A stretch of DNA of 12,891 nucleotides from Entamoeba invadens IP1 (taxonomy: Eukaryota > Evosea > Mastigamoebida > Endamoebidae). Below are positions 1 to 9,092 of the stretch, in pieces. The number at the start of each line of letters is the position of its first letter. Position 1 is the stretch's first letter. The translations under genes were made by a program, and so were the position numbers. A model generated the notes under the pieces. It saw only the letters and a list, made by a program, of their open reading frames with translations, did not search any database and was not told where the DNA came from. The stretch is taken from NCBI RefSeq assembly GCF_000330505.1, contig NW_004191835.1, positions 263,134 to 276,024 on the forward strand. Reading direction: 5' to 3'.

Positions 1-633
1 TATTATATTTTTTGATTGTATATTTATAATAAAAATATACTTTGTTATATAGTTTCGATAATGAATAAAAAATGCCGCGGACACGAAAATAATAGAAAGG
101 ACACCATATACACAGGAGGACGTCCTTTATAACGGGAGGACGTCCCTAAACCACAAAGGACGTCTTTCGGCCTATATTCCCGTCCTTCGTCCCCATGTCC
201 ATCCTTTCTCTTAAGTTAATAATATATTAAGTTTTTTAACTCAAAAATAAAATAAATAAATAAATCAACTATAATTTATTTAACAATATTTCTACTTATT
301 TAACACGTTCAAAATGTTTTTTTATATAAACATTGAATATATAATAAAAAATAATAATTTTGTTAAATTATAATAATTTTTGAAAATGAAATATAACACA
401 TTCTTTTTGCACACTATCATTTTTTTTCAATTGATAATGTAGACACTTTAAAAAATTTTTTGGTAAGTAATAATAATTTCATTTTTAATATTTATTATTG
501 TTATTAAAATACTTGTAAATGGTCATAATAAAACAATTCGATACAAAAATAATTTGATGTAGTTATATAATAATAAATTCCAATCATAAGCTTTTGATGG
601 AAGTAAATAATGCCAAAAGATATCAAAATAAGA
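1..633. other. AT-rich 3' flank of the transmembrane kinase gene
   Basis: No coding region is supported here. The stretch is very AT-rich except for a GC-rich palindromic island at about 70-210, annotated separately. A short AAAT-type microsatellite lies at about 245-266. The part next to 633 would carry the 3' UTR and poly(A) site of the minus-strand kinase. No tRNA-like or other RNA gene was recognised. Confidence 0.6.
94..209. repeat. GC-rich palindromic island with GACGTC repeats
   Basis: Three GGACGTC-centred palindromes occur close together: AGGACGTCCT at 117-126, GGACGTCC at 138-145, and AAGGACGTCTTT around 157-168. The block is also bounded by inverted copies of AGAAAGGA (94-101) and TCCTTTCT (202-209), so the whole reads as a large imperfect inverted repeat. 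The right half carries further CGTCC-type copies (for example CCCGTCCTTCGTCCCC). The composition contrasts sharply with the AT-rich DNA around it. The function is unknown; it could be a mobile-element remnant, a protein-binding cluster or a strong hairpin. The inverted arrangement is seen directly, and any role is inference. Confidence 0.7.
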
Positions 634-3600
634 TTAAATTTGTTTTGTTAACATTTTTTCTATTTTTGGAACTATTTCGTTAATGGTGAGTCTTTTTTCT
701 GGTTGTGAATACCAACATTTTTCAATGATATTGAACTCATCATCTGTTATATTTCCTTTCTTTAATAAATGGTTTCCATTTGTGACAAAGTTTGCTATAC
801 TCCATGCAAATTTAAATTCATTTTTGGGATAAGGCTCTTTCCACCCAAATATTTCATACATTGTTATGGCAAACGAAAATATATCACTAGGCATTTTATA
901 TTTTTCTTTGTTCAAAACCTCAGGAGCCATATATTTTGGTGTTCCAATACCATTGGTGAAAGTCATATTAGTCATTAATAAATTCACATTTCTTGCACTT
1001 CCAAAATCAGTCAATTTCGCGATGATTTGTGTTGAAAAATATAACGAAAAAATTAATAAATTGTCGGGTTTGATATCTCTATGAACAACCCCATTGTTGT
1101 GTAGATAATATATACCTTTTGCCATGTCTAACATAAACTTTTCACACAACTTTTTTGTTACACACTTTTTGCTTTGTAAATTTTTATTTGTATTAATATA
1201 ATCATCTTGTAAAACATATTCATGTAACAAATCCTTCAAAGACCCATATTGAGCAAATTCGGTAACAAGACAGATTTTGTTTGGTATGAATACAGCTCCA
1301 TAAAAGTAAACTATATAATCACTTCGAAATTTATCCAACATTTGTACTTCTTTTTCAAATTCTTTTATACTAGTATCATCATCACACCCACTTTTAAGTC
1401 TTTTAATAGCAACACTCTCACCTCGGAATATGCCTTTATAAACAATTCCAAAAGATCCTTCGCCAAGTTTCTTTGATTCAATAAGTTCATAATTATTTAA
1501 TTTGGTTGTTAATATGGTTTTTGCTTTAATTTTTATTGGTGAAGTGGTTTGCTCCCCTTTCTTGATGTCAAGTGAAATACATAAAATTTCGTCGTTAATT
1601 TGACATGAACAATAAGGTTTCAAAAATATTTCAAATTCACAAGCTTCATTTCTTTTAAGTGTAATTAAAGTTGGCACTGTTCTAATTAAATATATATCAC
1701 ATCCAGATTTCACACTAAATTGAATTTTCTGTTTATTTTTTGAAACGTTACCAACACAGAAAAGTGCTCGAGTTTCTTGATCGACTGGGATATCGGTACT
1801 ATCTTTGTTTTCAATTGGTTCATTTTCAAAAATTATTTCTGGTTGGTTTGAAACTAAATTTTGTGTCAATTTTGAGAATAAAATGTTGGACTTTTTCATA
1901 TCAAATACACAAACGTTTTTCATTTGGTTCTTTTCCTTTCTGTGTACTCGCATTATATAAAATACAAATATGAAAACAGAGAAAATAACAAATGTGACTA
2001 ACACGAGAACAACGGGCAATGCAATAACCAATTTCAAATTAATTTGATCAACACAATACGTCCCATCTGTTGAAACTTTTTTGTTATTACCACATTTTGT
2101 ACAAACTGAATTTTCAGCTGAAAGACAAAATGTAATTTCAGAAACTGATTTGCAATGATTATCAACTAAGACAAAATTAATATCACATATTAAACACGTT
2201 TCTTCTGATGAACACAATAAACAATTCATGGAACATTCGTAACATCGAGGAATAACTTTACCTAAATAATACCCATTGGAACACTGCAAACAACCACTTG
2301 AAGTCTTTTTAACACAATTGGTAAGTGATTCATAACTTTTACACAAATAACTTTCACTGAGTATTTGATAATAATTTTCTTTACAAGATAAACACTTTGA
2401 AATTTCTTGACATGTCGAACAGGTTGAATCACATCGAAGACAGTCATTTTGATCTTGATAATATCCATCATTACAAATTACACACCCTCTTTGTGAAGGA
2501 AGCATCATTGTACACCGTTTTGCCAATTCACTTGCTAATTCACAAATATGGTTTTTGTTTAGAAAATAAACTGAAGTGTCACAAGTTATGCAAAAGGTTG
2601 AGTTGAAACAGGTTAAACATTTTGATGTTGTATAATTACAAGAAAGACAATCATTTGAAAACAAATCCAAATAATAAGTATTTGAACATTTTAAACACCC
2701 TTTTGTTGTTTGAATTTCGCAATTATTTATAACGTTTCCTATTTTTGTTTTCATTGTTTTATGATATGTCGTTGTTGAAGAATTTAAAATACACCCTCCT
2801 TTTGTAAGAAAATAATTATCCGAACACTCCAAAATTGTTGACACTTCTTCGGAACTTTGTGTTGTGTATTTGATTATTTTATCAGTCGGCACACAACAAG
2901 TTGTATTTTTTATGTTTGAATTACGAACATAACTCGGAAAACACTGTATACACGAATAATTGTTTGATTTTTCACAATTCAATGTTGATAATTTAATACA
3001 AGTCTCTTCTTTTAATAAAAATCCTTCCGAACAAATAACACAAGTGTTTTGATTGTATTTTGCACAATTATTGAGAATGTTCAATTTACATTTATTATGT
3101 TCTATTGTATAATGGAAAAATTTGGAACATTCTACGCAGTCATTGGATGATATTTTAATACAGTTTTCATCAGCAAAACAATTTTGATTTATAACATCTA
3201 TAATGAAATTTTTTACACAAAACAAAGCATTTAATGTATTTTTTATGAGTTTGCATTTTTCAAATGAATGAATAGAACAATTCTGACAATTGTTGTTGTT
3301 ATCAATGTACTCACCGTTTTTACATGTGTAATATTTGTTGTTTCTGGTCAATCTTTTTTCGTTTGATATATCAGTACAACTATTATTTTGGAAGATTATA
3401 GTGTTATCTTTGCATTGTAAACATTTTGCTCTTTCTTCCAATTTCGTTGAATAATAATACTTGCAGTTATCAATAGAAATATCACATTTATCTACAAGTG
3501 AAATACCATAATTACAATTTTCACAAATAACGTTTCCTTTTGTAATACAATTTGTATCCATTAAATTGGATTCACAACTCATGTTTTGAAGATAATTGTC

Positions 3601-5115
3601 AATATCACATTTTAAACACATACTTTTATTTATTCTTTCCAAACAATCATCACCATTGATTGTACAAACTTTATTTAAAAAGTATTCTTTTTCGCCACAT
3701 TTTTGACAAGTTTTAGTACTCAAATTCAGAACAAAAGGTTCATAACAACTATCACAAATTGCTTTGAAATTTGCATCACCATGACACATCTTACAATTAT
3801 TTATAACATTAGAACACATGTAACATATATTTGGCGAACTAAGATAATATCCATTTTTACATACACATATACCTTTCAATAATTCAAAATTTCCCACACA
3901 TTCATGGCACAGTTTATTGGTTTGACTACAATTAAAGCAATTCGGTATATCAGAGCATGGGTGGCATGTGTTGTTTTCTAAGAAATAACCATATGTACAT
4001 TCAATACAACCATCTTTTGGTAAACACTTTGTTTCTGAACAGTGAGTATCGCAAGTTTTACACTGGTTTGAGTCAATATATTTTCCCTGTGAACAACTAA
4101 GACAATTTAAACTCGAATTACCATTACAACTCTCACATGAAGAATCACATGGAAAGCAATTGTATCCATTTCTATAGTAATTTATTGAAACGCATTCAGT
4201 GCAGCCATCAGTTTTACAAGACCCACTTTTGCAATTGATACATTCAATGCACTGACCATTACTAAGATATCTTTTCCCCGATACACAAGTATTACATTGG
4301 TTATATTCGCTTCCATAACAGGTCTCACATGTCGAGTTACATAAAGAGCACGTGTTTTCTGTTAAGTAATATCCACTGATACATGATTCACAACTCCCGT
4401 TGTTACCTGGGTCGAAACACGTGTTGCATGGAGAGGAACATCGTGTACATGTATATTGATGCAAGTAAAAACTAGTATAACACTTACTACAGTTCCCATT
4501 CACTCCTGGATAATAACACGCAGAACAAGGGAAAGGACAATAATTACAAGTTTTTTTACTTGTATCATAATAATAATTTTCTTTGCATGAGAAACATGTA
4601 GTTGATGAATAACCATTACATGAAGCGCATCCAGTATAACAAGGATCACATTTTTTCCCGTTTTTAAAAAAACCCTGTGAACAAGTACTACAATACAAAC
4701 CATTATTATCACTTGTACAAGAAGTACAATTTGTGTAATCACCACAATTAATTTGTTTTACAATCGTTTGCAAATTTTGAGATAATATGTATCGTGATTC
4801 TGTAACACGTTCTTTTAATCTTTTTTTTAATGATAAAAACAATATATGGTTTCGTATTTTTGTCGAAAACAATAATAATGTTGTTTTGTCGTAGTTATCA
4901 ACAAAAAGTTCACTGGAAATGTTGCAATAAAAAGTAAAATGACCATTTGTTTGTTTTAATAAATTAATTTTATTGCCTACAACACTCCACTCTTGTTTAT
5001 TTGGACAATTTTTATTAACTTCAACGCAACTGAAGTTGTTATTTAATTTACACCATTTCACCCGTTCAAATGATGTTGTTAAAGAAATTAAAATGAAAAG
5101 TATGTTTGTTGACAT
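634..5115 (-). CDS. Transmembrane receptor kinase with CXXC-rich ectodomain (TMK family)
   Basis: A 1493-residue type I receptor kinase of the amoebic TMK family. The first ATG (5115) begins MSTNILFILISLTTSF, a plausible signal peptide. Residues about 100-1025 form a very Cys-rich ectodomain with dozens of CxxC units, often followed by GYY or similar, as in furin-like and VSP-like repeats. One membrane helix spans about 1027-1055, followed by basic residues (RVHRKEK). Residues about 1110-1205 look like the Ig/MSP-like beta-sandwich typical of the juxtamembrane part of this family. The kinase domain (about 1211-1490) appears complete: GEGSFG at 1218-1223, VAIK with Lys1238, HRDIKPDN with Asp1347, DFG from 1370, then GTPKYMAPE. 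It therefore should be an active Ser/Thr or TKL kinase. It probably sits at the plasma membrane and senses an extracellular ligand; the ligand is unknown. An extra TTG-initiated extension (three codons) is possible on paper but ATG is preferred. No intron is needed. Confidence 0.92.
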   Translation of the reverse strand: MSTNILFILISLTTSFERVKWCKLNNNFSCVEVNKNCPNKQEWSVVGNKINLLKQTNGHFTFYCNISSELFVDNYDKTTLLLFSTKIRNHILFLSLKKRLKERVTESRYILSQNLQTIVKQINCGDYTNCTSCTSDNNGLYCSTCSQGFFKNGKKCDPCYTGCASCNGYSSTTCFSCKENYYYDTSKKTCNYCPFPCSACYYPGVNGNCSKCYTSFYLHQYTCTRCSSPCNTCFDPGNNGSCESCISGYYLTENTCSLCNSTCETCYGSEYNQCNTCVSGKRYLSNGQCIECINCKSGSCKTDGCTECVSINYYRNGYNCFPCDSSCESCNGNSSLNCLSCSQGKYIDSNQCKTCDTHCSETKCLPKDGCIECTYGYFLENNTCHPCSDIPNCFNCSQTNKLCHECVGNFELLKGICVCKNGYYLSSPNICYMCSNVINNCKMCHGDANFKAICDSCYEPFVLNLSTKTCQKCGEKEYFLNKVCTINGDDCLERINKSMCLKCDIDNYLQNMSCESNLMDTNCITKGNVICENCNYGISLVDKCDISIDNCKYYYSTKLEERAKCLQCKDNTIIFQNNSCTDISNEKRLTRNNKYYTCKNGEYIDNNNNCQNCSIHSFEKCKLIKNTLNALFCVKNFIIDVINQNCFADENCIKISSNDCVECSKFFHYTIEHNKCKLNILNNCAKYNQNTCVICSEGFLLKEETCIKLSTLNCEKSNNYSCIQCFPSYVRNSNIKNTTCCVPTDKIIKYTTQSSEEVSTILECSDNYFLTKGGCILNSSTTTYHKTMKTKIGNVINNCEIQTTKGCLKCSNTYYLDLFSNDCLSCNYTTSKCLTCFNSTFCITCDTSVYFLNKNHICELASELAKRCTMMLPSQRGCVICNDGYYQDQNDCLRCDSTCSTCQEISKCLSCKENYYQILSESYLCKSYESLTNCVKKTSSGCLQCSNGYYLGKVIPRCYECSMNCLLCSSEETCLICDINFVLVDNHCKSVSEITFCLSAENSVCTKCGNNKKVSTDGTYCVDQINLKLVIALPVVLVLVTFVIFSVFIFVFYIMRVHRKEKNQMKNVCVFDMKKSNILFSKLTQNLVSNQPEIIFENEPIENKDSTDIPVDQETRALFCVGNVSKNKQKIQFSVKSGCDIYLIRTVPTLITLKRNEACEFEIFLKPYCSCQINDEILCISLDIKKGEQTTSPIKIKAKTILTTKLNNYELIESKKLGEGSFGIVYKGIFRGESVAIKRLKSGCDDDTSIKEFEKEVQMLDKFRSDYIVYFYGAVFIPNKICLVTEFAQYGSLKDLLHEYVLQDDYINTNKNLQSKKCVTKKLCEKFMLDMAKGIYYLHNNGVVHRDIKPDNLLIFSLYFSTQIIAKLTDFGSARNVNLLMTNMTFTNGIGTPKYMAPEVLNKEKYKMPSDIFSFAITMYEIFGWKEPYPKNEFKFAWSIANFVTNGNHLLKKGNITDDEFNIIEKCWYSQPEKRLTINEIVPKIEKMLTKQI

Positions 5116-5126
5116 TTGTCTCAATA

Positions 5127-5144
5127 TTGAATTTATTGTTCATT
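5127..5144 (-). promoter_or_regulatory. Entamoeba-type core promoter of the kinase gene (GAAC plus initiator)
   Basis: On the minus strand the sequence AATGAAC (5138-5144) matches the first seven bases of the Entamoeba GAAC element (AATGAACT). It is followed by ATAAATTCAA (5127-5136), close to the initiator consensus AAAAATTCA. The initiator lies about 12-20 bases before the ATG at 5115, which fits the very short 5' UTRs known in this genus. No good GTATTTAAA-type TATA element was seen just upstream. The match is by eye. Confidence 0.6.
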
Positions 5145-5716
5145 TTTTATAAAAAACAAAAAGTCATTTAATTTTAATAAAGTTATAATTAAAATACATA
5201 AAATATAATTTTAATGTTTTTGTAAAAAAATTACTTACAAAAAACAACAATTAAAAGCACATTTTTATCAAAAAACATGAAATTATGTAAATGTCGAATT
5301 AAAAACATTTTTGTTCTATGCAAATACAATAGGGAAAATGAAACTTATTCCAGGAAATGTACTTTAGCCCAGAGAAGTACCTATATTTTTTAAAAAAATA
5401 CGGGTTCTTACTAAAAAACAAATATTTTGGAAAATTGACTTATATATATGTATAGTTTATAAGTTTAATATAACAATAGAAAATAATTGGTTTTTCTTTG
5501 GGTTAATTTGCTGGGCAAAGTTTAATAGCCCAACTGTACATATTTAATTGCCGATATGATTTCGAACAATAATTATTTTATCAAATGTAGTTTCGTTTAA
5601 TGAATTAATAACTATTCAGATACAATACAAAAAAGATATTATAAAATAATTAAAAAATACAAAAATTGATAATTACTATAATTCATAACTATTTAACCAA
5701 ATAATTATAATAGTAT
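5145..5716. other. AT-rich intergenic region between the LRR gene 3' end and the kinase promoter
   Basis: No gene is supported. On the minus strand a TAATTAT sequence just after the LRR stop (about 5701-5716) resembles the Entamoeba poly(A) signal. Two small hairpins are visible: GTACTT/AAGTAC (5359-5364 with 5375-5380) and TGGGC/GCCCA (5512-5516 with 5528-5532). The string TAGCCCA occurs in both. Their role is unknown. Confidence 0.55.
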
Positions 5717-6733
5717 TTACAAATATTTTTTAACAACTTCAGTGCACGGAGGGAAAGCACAATCCCCCATTTCTTCAACACACGTAGGCAATACAATTGA
5801 TTTTAAAGAAAAACACTTTTCAAAAGCATGTCTTTCTATGATTTTGACGTTTTTCCCAAATTTGGCCATTTTCAAGTTCCGACAATTCACAAAAGCTCTT
5901 TCTCCTATCTCAACAATTCCGTCATTAACTATGGCACTTTTTAAAGAAGTACACTCAGAAAAAGCATATATCTCAATTCTTGTGACACCACTTGGAATAG
6001 TTATTTCACTAAGCGCTCCACACTCAGAAAAACATCCTTTTGGTATTTCTGTTATTTCATCTGGAAGCGAAACTCTCTTCAAATTTACACACTTCGCAAA
6101 ACAGCCATTGCCAATATGATTTACTCCTTTTGGAATCACAAGATTTTCAAGTGCACTACACTCACAGAAACAGAAACTTGAGAGGTTTTGCAAATTATTA
6201 GGTAATTTAATGGAAGAAAGTGCTGAGCACTGTCTGAAACATTCCTCACCAAGTGACGTAACTTTGTCAGGAATTTCAATTGAAGTGACTTCTTCATATC
6301 CAAAACATTCTGCATCGTATGAAGTGACTTCTAGAGCTATTGGATCGTCTATTGTGTATCTATCATCAACTCCATATGAAATGTTCTTGTATATGCAGTT
6401 TGTTGGTTGTCGTGACTCATAGAAAGAGTACGTCACTTTGCACCAAACGATAACACGATAAAAGTTCAGTTTTGTCACGTCAGTAGTATGAGTTGTTTGT
6501 TTGGTGCCAAAAATATTGTTGCCAAAAGTCTCTTCACATTCTTCCCAAATGTTGAGTGATTCAAGACGGGGAAAATGTTTGAGTATCTTTTGTGTGAGGG
6601 GAATGGGGTTGATGTGAAATCGTGCTGCTGTGTTTCGGTATTTTGAATTGACCATTTCGATGTTCATAAAGTCGGAAATTGAACGAAAATATTTGGCTAC
6701 TATCATTAGTGAATATCCATCGAGGAGTCCCAT
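5717..6733 (-). CDS. BspA-like leucine-rich-repeat protein
   Basis: A 338-residue protein of the large amoebic BspA-like (TpLRR) family. The N-terminus LDGYSLMIVAKYFRSISDF (4-22) is the family's conserved helical opening, which supports the ATG at 6733. Residues about 143-330 hold eight to nine LRR units. The aromatic residue of each unit falls at Phe166, 189, 212, 235, 258, 281, 304 and 327, an exact 23-residue period, mostly in the form CFxxC or AFxxC followed by L..I.LP..V..I. Such repeats form a curved solenoid that binds other proteins. No signal peptide or membrane segment is seen. The protein ends in KKYL, so it lacks the C-terminal CaaX box that some relatives use for lipid anchoring. 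The partner and role are unknown. It is a single-exon gene with its own flanks, about 600 bases from the kinase start. Confidence 0.9.
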   Translation of the reverse strand: MGLLDGYSLMIVAKYFRSISDFMNIEMVNSKYRNTAARFHINPIPLTQKILKHFPRLESLNIWEECEETFGNNIFGTKQTTHTTDVTKLNFYRVIVWCKVTYSFYESRQPTNCIYKNISYGVDDRYTIDDPIALEVTSYDAECFGYEEVTSIEIPDKVTSLGEECFRQCSALSSIKLPNNLQNLSSFCFCECSALENLVIPKGVNHIGNGCFAKCVNLKRVSLPDEITEIPKGCFSECGALSEITIPSGVTRIEIYAFSECTSLKSAIVNDGIVEIGERAFVNCRNLKMAKFGKNVKIIERHAFEKCFSLKSIVLPTCVEEMGDCAFPPCTEVVKKYL

Positions 6734-7353
6734 CGATATAAATAATATTATCAGTTTGTTTATATTTCATTTCAAAATTCATAATAAAAGTCTACACAAC
6801 CCAATCAAAACTAAAACGTCAAAAATGTTTATTTTTGTGATGAGGTAAATCAACAGAATATCTTTAAAAATGTAAAAAAATGTTTACATAAAATAAATTG
6901 TTTTTTAAATTACTTTGTATTAAATTGTTTTAAAAAATAATAACATTTTTTGAGCTTTATTTCAATATTTTTATTTATATTTAAATTATATTTAAATAAT
7001 ATTTTGATATAATAATAATGATAAAAATATACTTTATTATATTATTAACAATTTAAATATTTATCATTAAATTAACAATTAACAACAATTTTTACAAAAA
7101 TTTTTACAAATAAAATTTTTTAGATTATATTATTTAATATGTTACCTATTATATTATAGTTTAAAAAATGTTATTTTATTAATTTAAAAAAGAACCTTTA
7201 TTAAGTAGCTTTCGTCATTAATGATTGATTTTAGTTAATGTAACAATTTTAATAATACCAATTACCACTTAATTTTTGCTATAAAAATAATATAATCTAA
7301 TTTATTAATATATAAAACTATTATTAAAAATAGAAAGTAAAAATAATTAAATT
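6734..7353. other. AT-rich intergenic region, LRR promoter side and NifU-like 3' side
   Basis: No gene is supported. The part just above 6733 must contain the LRR gene promoter, but neither a GAAC element nor a GTATTTAAA-type TATA was seen on the minus strand. A small inverted repeat ATGTAAA/TTTACAT lies at 6870-6876 and 6883-6889. A short tandem repeat of AATTTTTACAAA is seen at about 7086-7110. The region 6890-7350 is almost pure A and T. Confidence 0.5.
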
Positions 7354-8277
7354 TTACTTGGCACAGCAACATGGAACTACCATGACAATGATATGTTTGC
7401 AAATTGCTTCTCGCAAAATTGCTTGCACTTCATCTCTTTTCTTGATACTTTCTTCACAGCATCCACAACACTTTCCTTCAATTTGAATCAAAACAGCAAC
7501 ACCTCCTTCACTTTCTTTTATATCAAAAATATTGATTTTGTTTTCTTTGCAGCACCCAATTTTCTCATTGAAAACTTCGTTAATTTTCATTACTTTCTGA
7601 TAAAAAGTTGCTTTTTCGCATGTTTTTTCACATGTTTTGGTACATTCCATTTCGGCTCTCGTCTCTCTCAAAATGTCTTCTAAATAATACTTTCTTGAAT
7701 ATTCACCAGCTCCAGCTCGTTGGCATGATCCACAAAAAGACCCGGCGTTGGTTTCTTTCGTGATTTCTTCAACAGTTTTTAAATCTTTTTCTTTGATTGC
7801 CGTTTTAATAGTCGCGAGTGGTATATTACCACATAAACACACCAAATCCTCATTTTCAATATCACAAAGTTTTTTTCCTGTGTAAATTGAAATTGCTCTT
7901 TGAATGGTTCTATAAAAGAATGAGGTCGAAAAAATTGGCTCTTTGGGCACTTTTGGTTCTTGAAGTTGTTTCTCGATGTCCAAGTTTTTAATCATAAGTA
8001 AATCGGTCATCTTCTTGCCTATACAAAGTCCACATAACACATCAGCCAAAACTCCAAACTTGGCGCACCCAAACATTTGATATTTGGCATCGATTACTTT
8101 GCTTTCTGAATCTACAAGTAAAGAGAGACGAATAGCATTTCCACAACACTTAGAATGATAGTCTGCAACAATCAACTTTTCATCTTTCACACACCTTGGA
8201 CAAAATTCACCTTGATGCTCTGGGTGTTCCATGTGGTGTGCAAATTTGCAGTTACAACTACACTCTGGCTTCGACAT
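7354..8277 (-). CDS. NifU-like Fe-S cluster scaffold, divergent and Cys-rich
   Basis: A 307-residue protein with the three-part NifU layout. The IscU-like domain (about 12-135) keeps Cys45 (CCGNAIRLSL) and Cys71 (DAKYQMFGC). The central BFD-like [2Fe-2S] domain keeps all four ligands, Cys147, 149, 182 and 185, with the spacing known from Azotobacter NifU. The Nfu-like domain (about 225-300) has the CxxC in GKCCGCCEES (270-274). NifU builds Fe-S clusters from sulfur supplied by NifS and passes them to apoproteins; Entamoeba is known to use such a bacterial-type system. Oddities: the third IscU-domain cysteine appears to be Ser117, the usual CGD is CGN, and there are 28 cysteines in all, with extra clusters at the N-terminus (CSCNC, CPRC) and C-terminus (CCCAK). 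E. histolytica NifU is somewhat longer (about 348 residues, from memory). This may be a diverged paralogue with altered function. The ATG at 8277 fits a start just after an initiator-like element. Confidence 0.87.
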   Translation of the reverse strand: MSKPECSCNCKFAHHMEHPEHQGEFCPRCVKDEKLIVADYHSKCCGNAIRLSLLVDSESKVIDAKYQMFGCAKFGVLADVLCGLCIGKKMTDLLMIKNLDIEKQLQEPKVPKEPIFSTSFFYRTIQRAISIYTGKKLCDIENEDLVCLCGNIPLATIKTAIKEKDLKTVEEITKETNAGSFCGSCQRAGAGEYSRKYYLEDILRETRAEMECTKTCEKTCEKATFYQKVMKINEVFNEKIGCCKENKINIFDIKESEGGVAVLIQIEGKCCGCCEESIKKRDEVQAILREAICKHIIVMVVPCCCAK

Positions 8278-8284
8278 TGTTTTG

Positions 8285-8292
8285 TGAATTTA
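8285..8292 (-). promoter_or_regulatory. Putative initiator of the NifU-like gene
   Basis: The minus-strand sequence TAAATTCA (8285-8292) resembles the Entamoeba initiator (AAAAATTCA) and lies about 8-15 bases before the ATG at 8277. A loosely TATA-like TTTTAATATAAAG is found at 8309-8321, about 25-30 bases further upstream. No GAAC element was seen. AT-rich DNA makes chance matches likely. Confidence 0.4.
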
Positions 8293-9092
8293 ACTTATCT
8301 TCTTCAACTTTATATTAAAACAACCACGTCACTTTTTATAATTTCAAAGAAAATAATTAACTAACACAAAAAGTGGTGTATTATTCGATAAAAACTTTAA
8401 AATTATGGTTTATTGAAGAATCTTAAATTTAATTTCGAGAACTTTTTATTAAATTAGAACACTTGTTGAAATATTTGATTTGTCATTTTGAAAGAACTTC
8501 ACAATTCTTATATTTTTTGTAAGTGGTTGAAACTATAACAAGAATCCGAATGACCAACTTGGTTATTTTGCCGAATTTTGGTTGGGTTTTATCAGAATGC
8601 AGACACCAATTTTTTTACAACCAAAAACCGAAGATAAAACCGATTCAAAAACTTAAAAAGGGGTAGCTACTTTTTGTTTCAAAAATAGTTAATAATCCAA
8701 AACAGCCCATTTAAAGAACCGAAAGAAACAAAACCTAATGATGTCTTTGTTTAAAATATAAAACACAAAACTGTCTCAAAAAAATTATTATGAACGTTAA
8801 GGAAAAAAAAGAGACATGTCAAAATTTTCAAAAAAGAAAAACCAAAACACTTGTTTTCAAACCAATTTATAAAATACATTTTGAACAAGTTGTGATGTAT
8901 TGTAAAAATAATTTAAACAGCTTGTTTTATTAATTATAATTAATAGTTAAATTCTTGTTAAAAAACGTATATGAATTAGGTCAATTTATAATTAAAATTA
9001 TAATACATAATAGTATTATTACCTGGTTGCTAGACACAGTTAATTCGACTTGAACTTTCAACAATCAAATTCTTTGTAAAACCTTTTGCTTT
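8293..9092. other. Intergenic region between the NifU-like gene and the kinase pseudogene
   Basis: No gene is supported. This stretch lies upstream of the NifU-like gene and downstream of the kinase remnant, but I found no further kinase motifs (HRD, DFG or APE) in it. The part 8520-8720 is less AT-rich than the rest. It contains an imperfect inverted repeat, GGTTTTATC near 8585 with GATAAAACC near 8633, and a 41-codon open stretch (8531-8656) without a suitable start. It may be decayed coding DNA, but nothing recognisable remains. Confidence 0.5.

Noticed and set aside
29..50. 22-base AT-rich match to 7021-7042 (21 of 22 identical)
   Set aside because: Both copies are nearly pure A/T in a strongly AT-rich genome, so a chance or low-complexity match is plausible without a genome-wide count.
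5116..5124. Start of the kinase at a TTG three codons upstream of the ATG
   Set aside because: TTG is not a normal nuclear start in this group, while the ATG at 5115 directly precedes a signal peptide and sits at the right distance from the initiator.
5742..6119. 125-codon open frame on the plus strand opposite the LRR gene
   Set aside because: It is antisense to a repeat-rich gene with an exact 23-residue period, which keeps the opposite frame open. The peptide shows no domain or start context.
8531..8656. 41-codon open stretch on the plus strand (DQLGYFAEFWLGF region)
   Set aside because: Its composition looks faintly coding, but it has no upstream ATG, is short, and resembles no family I know. 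It may be decayed coding DNA; not enough to call.
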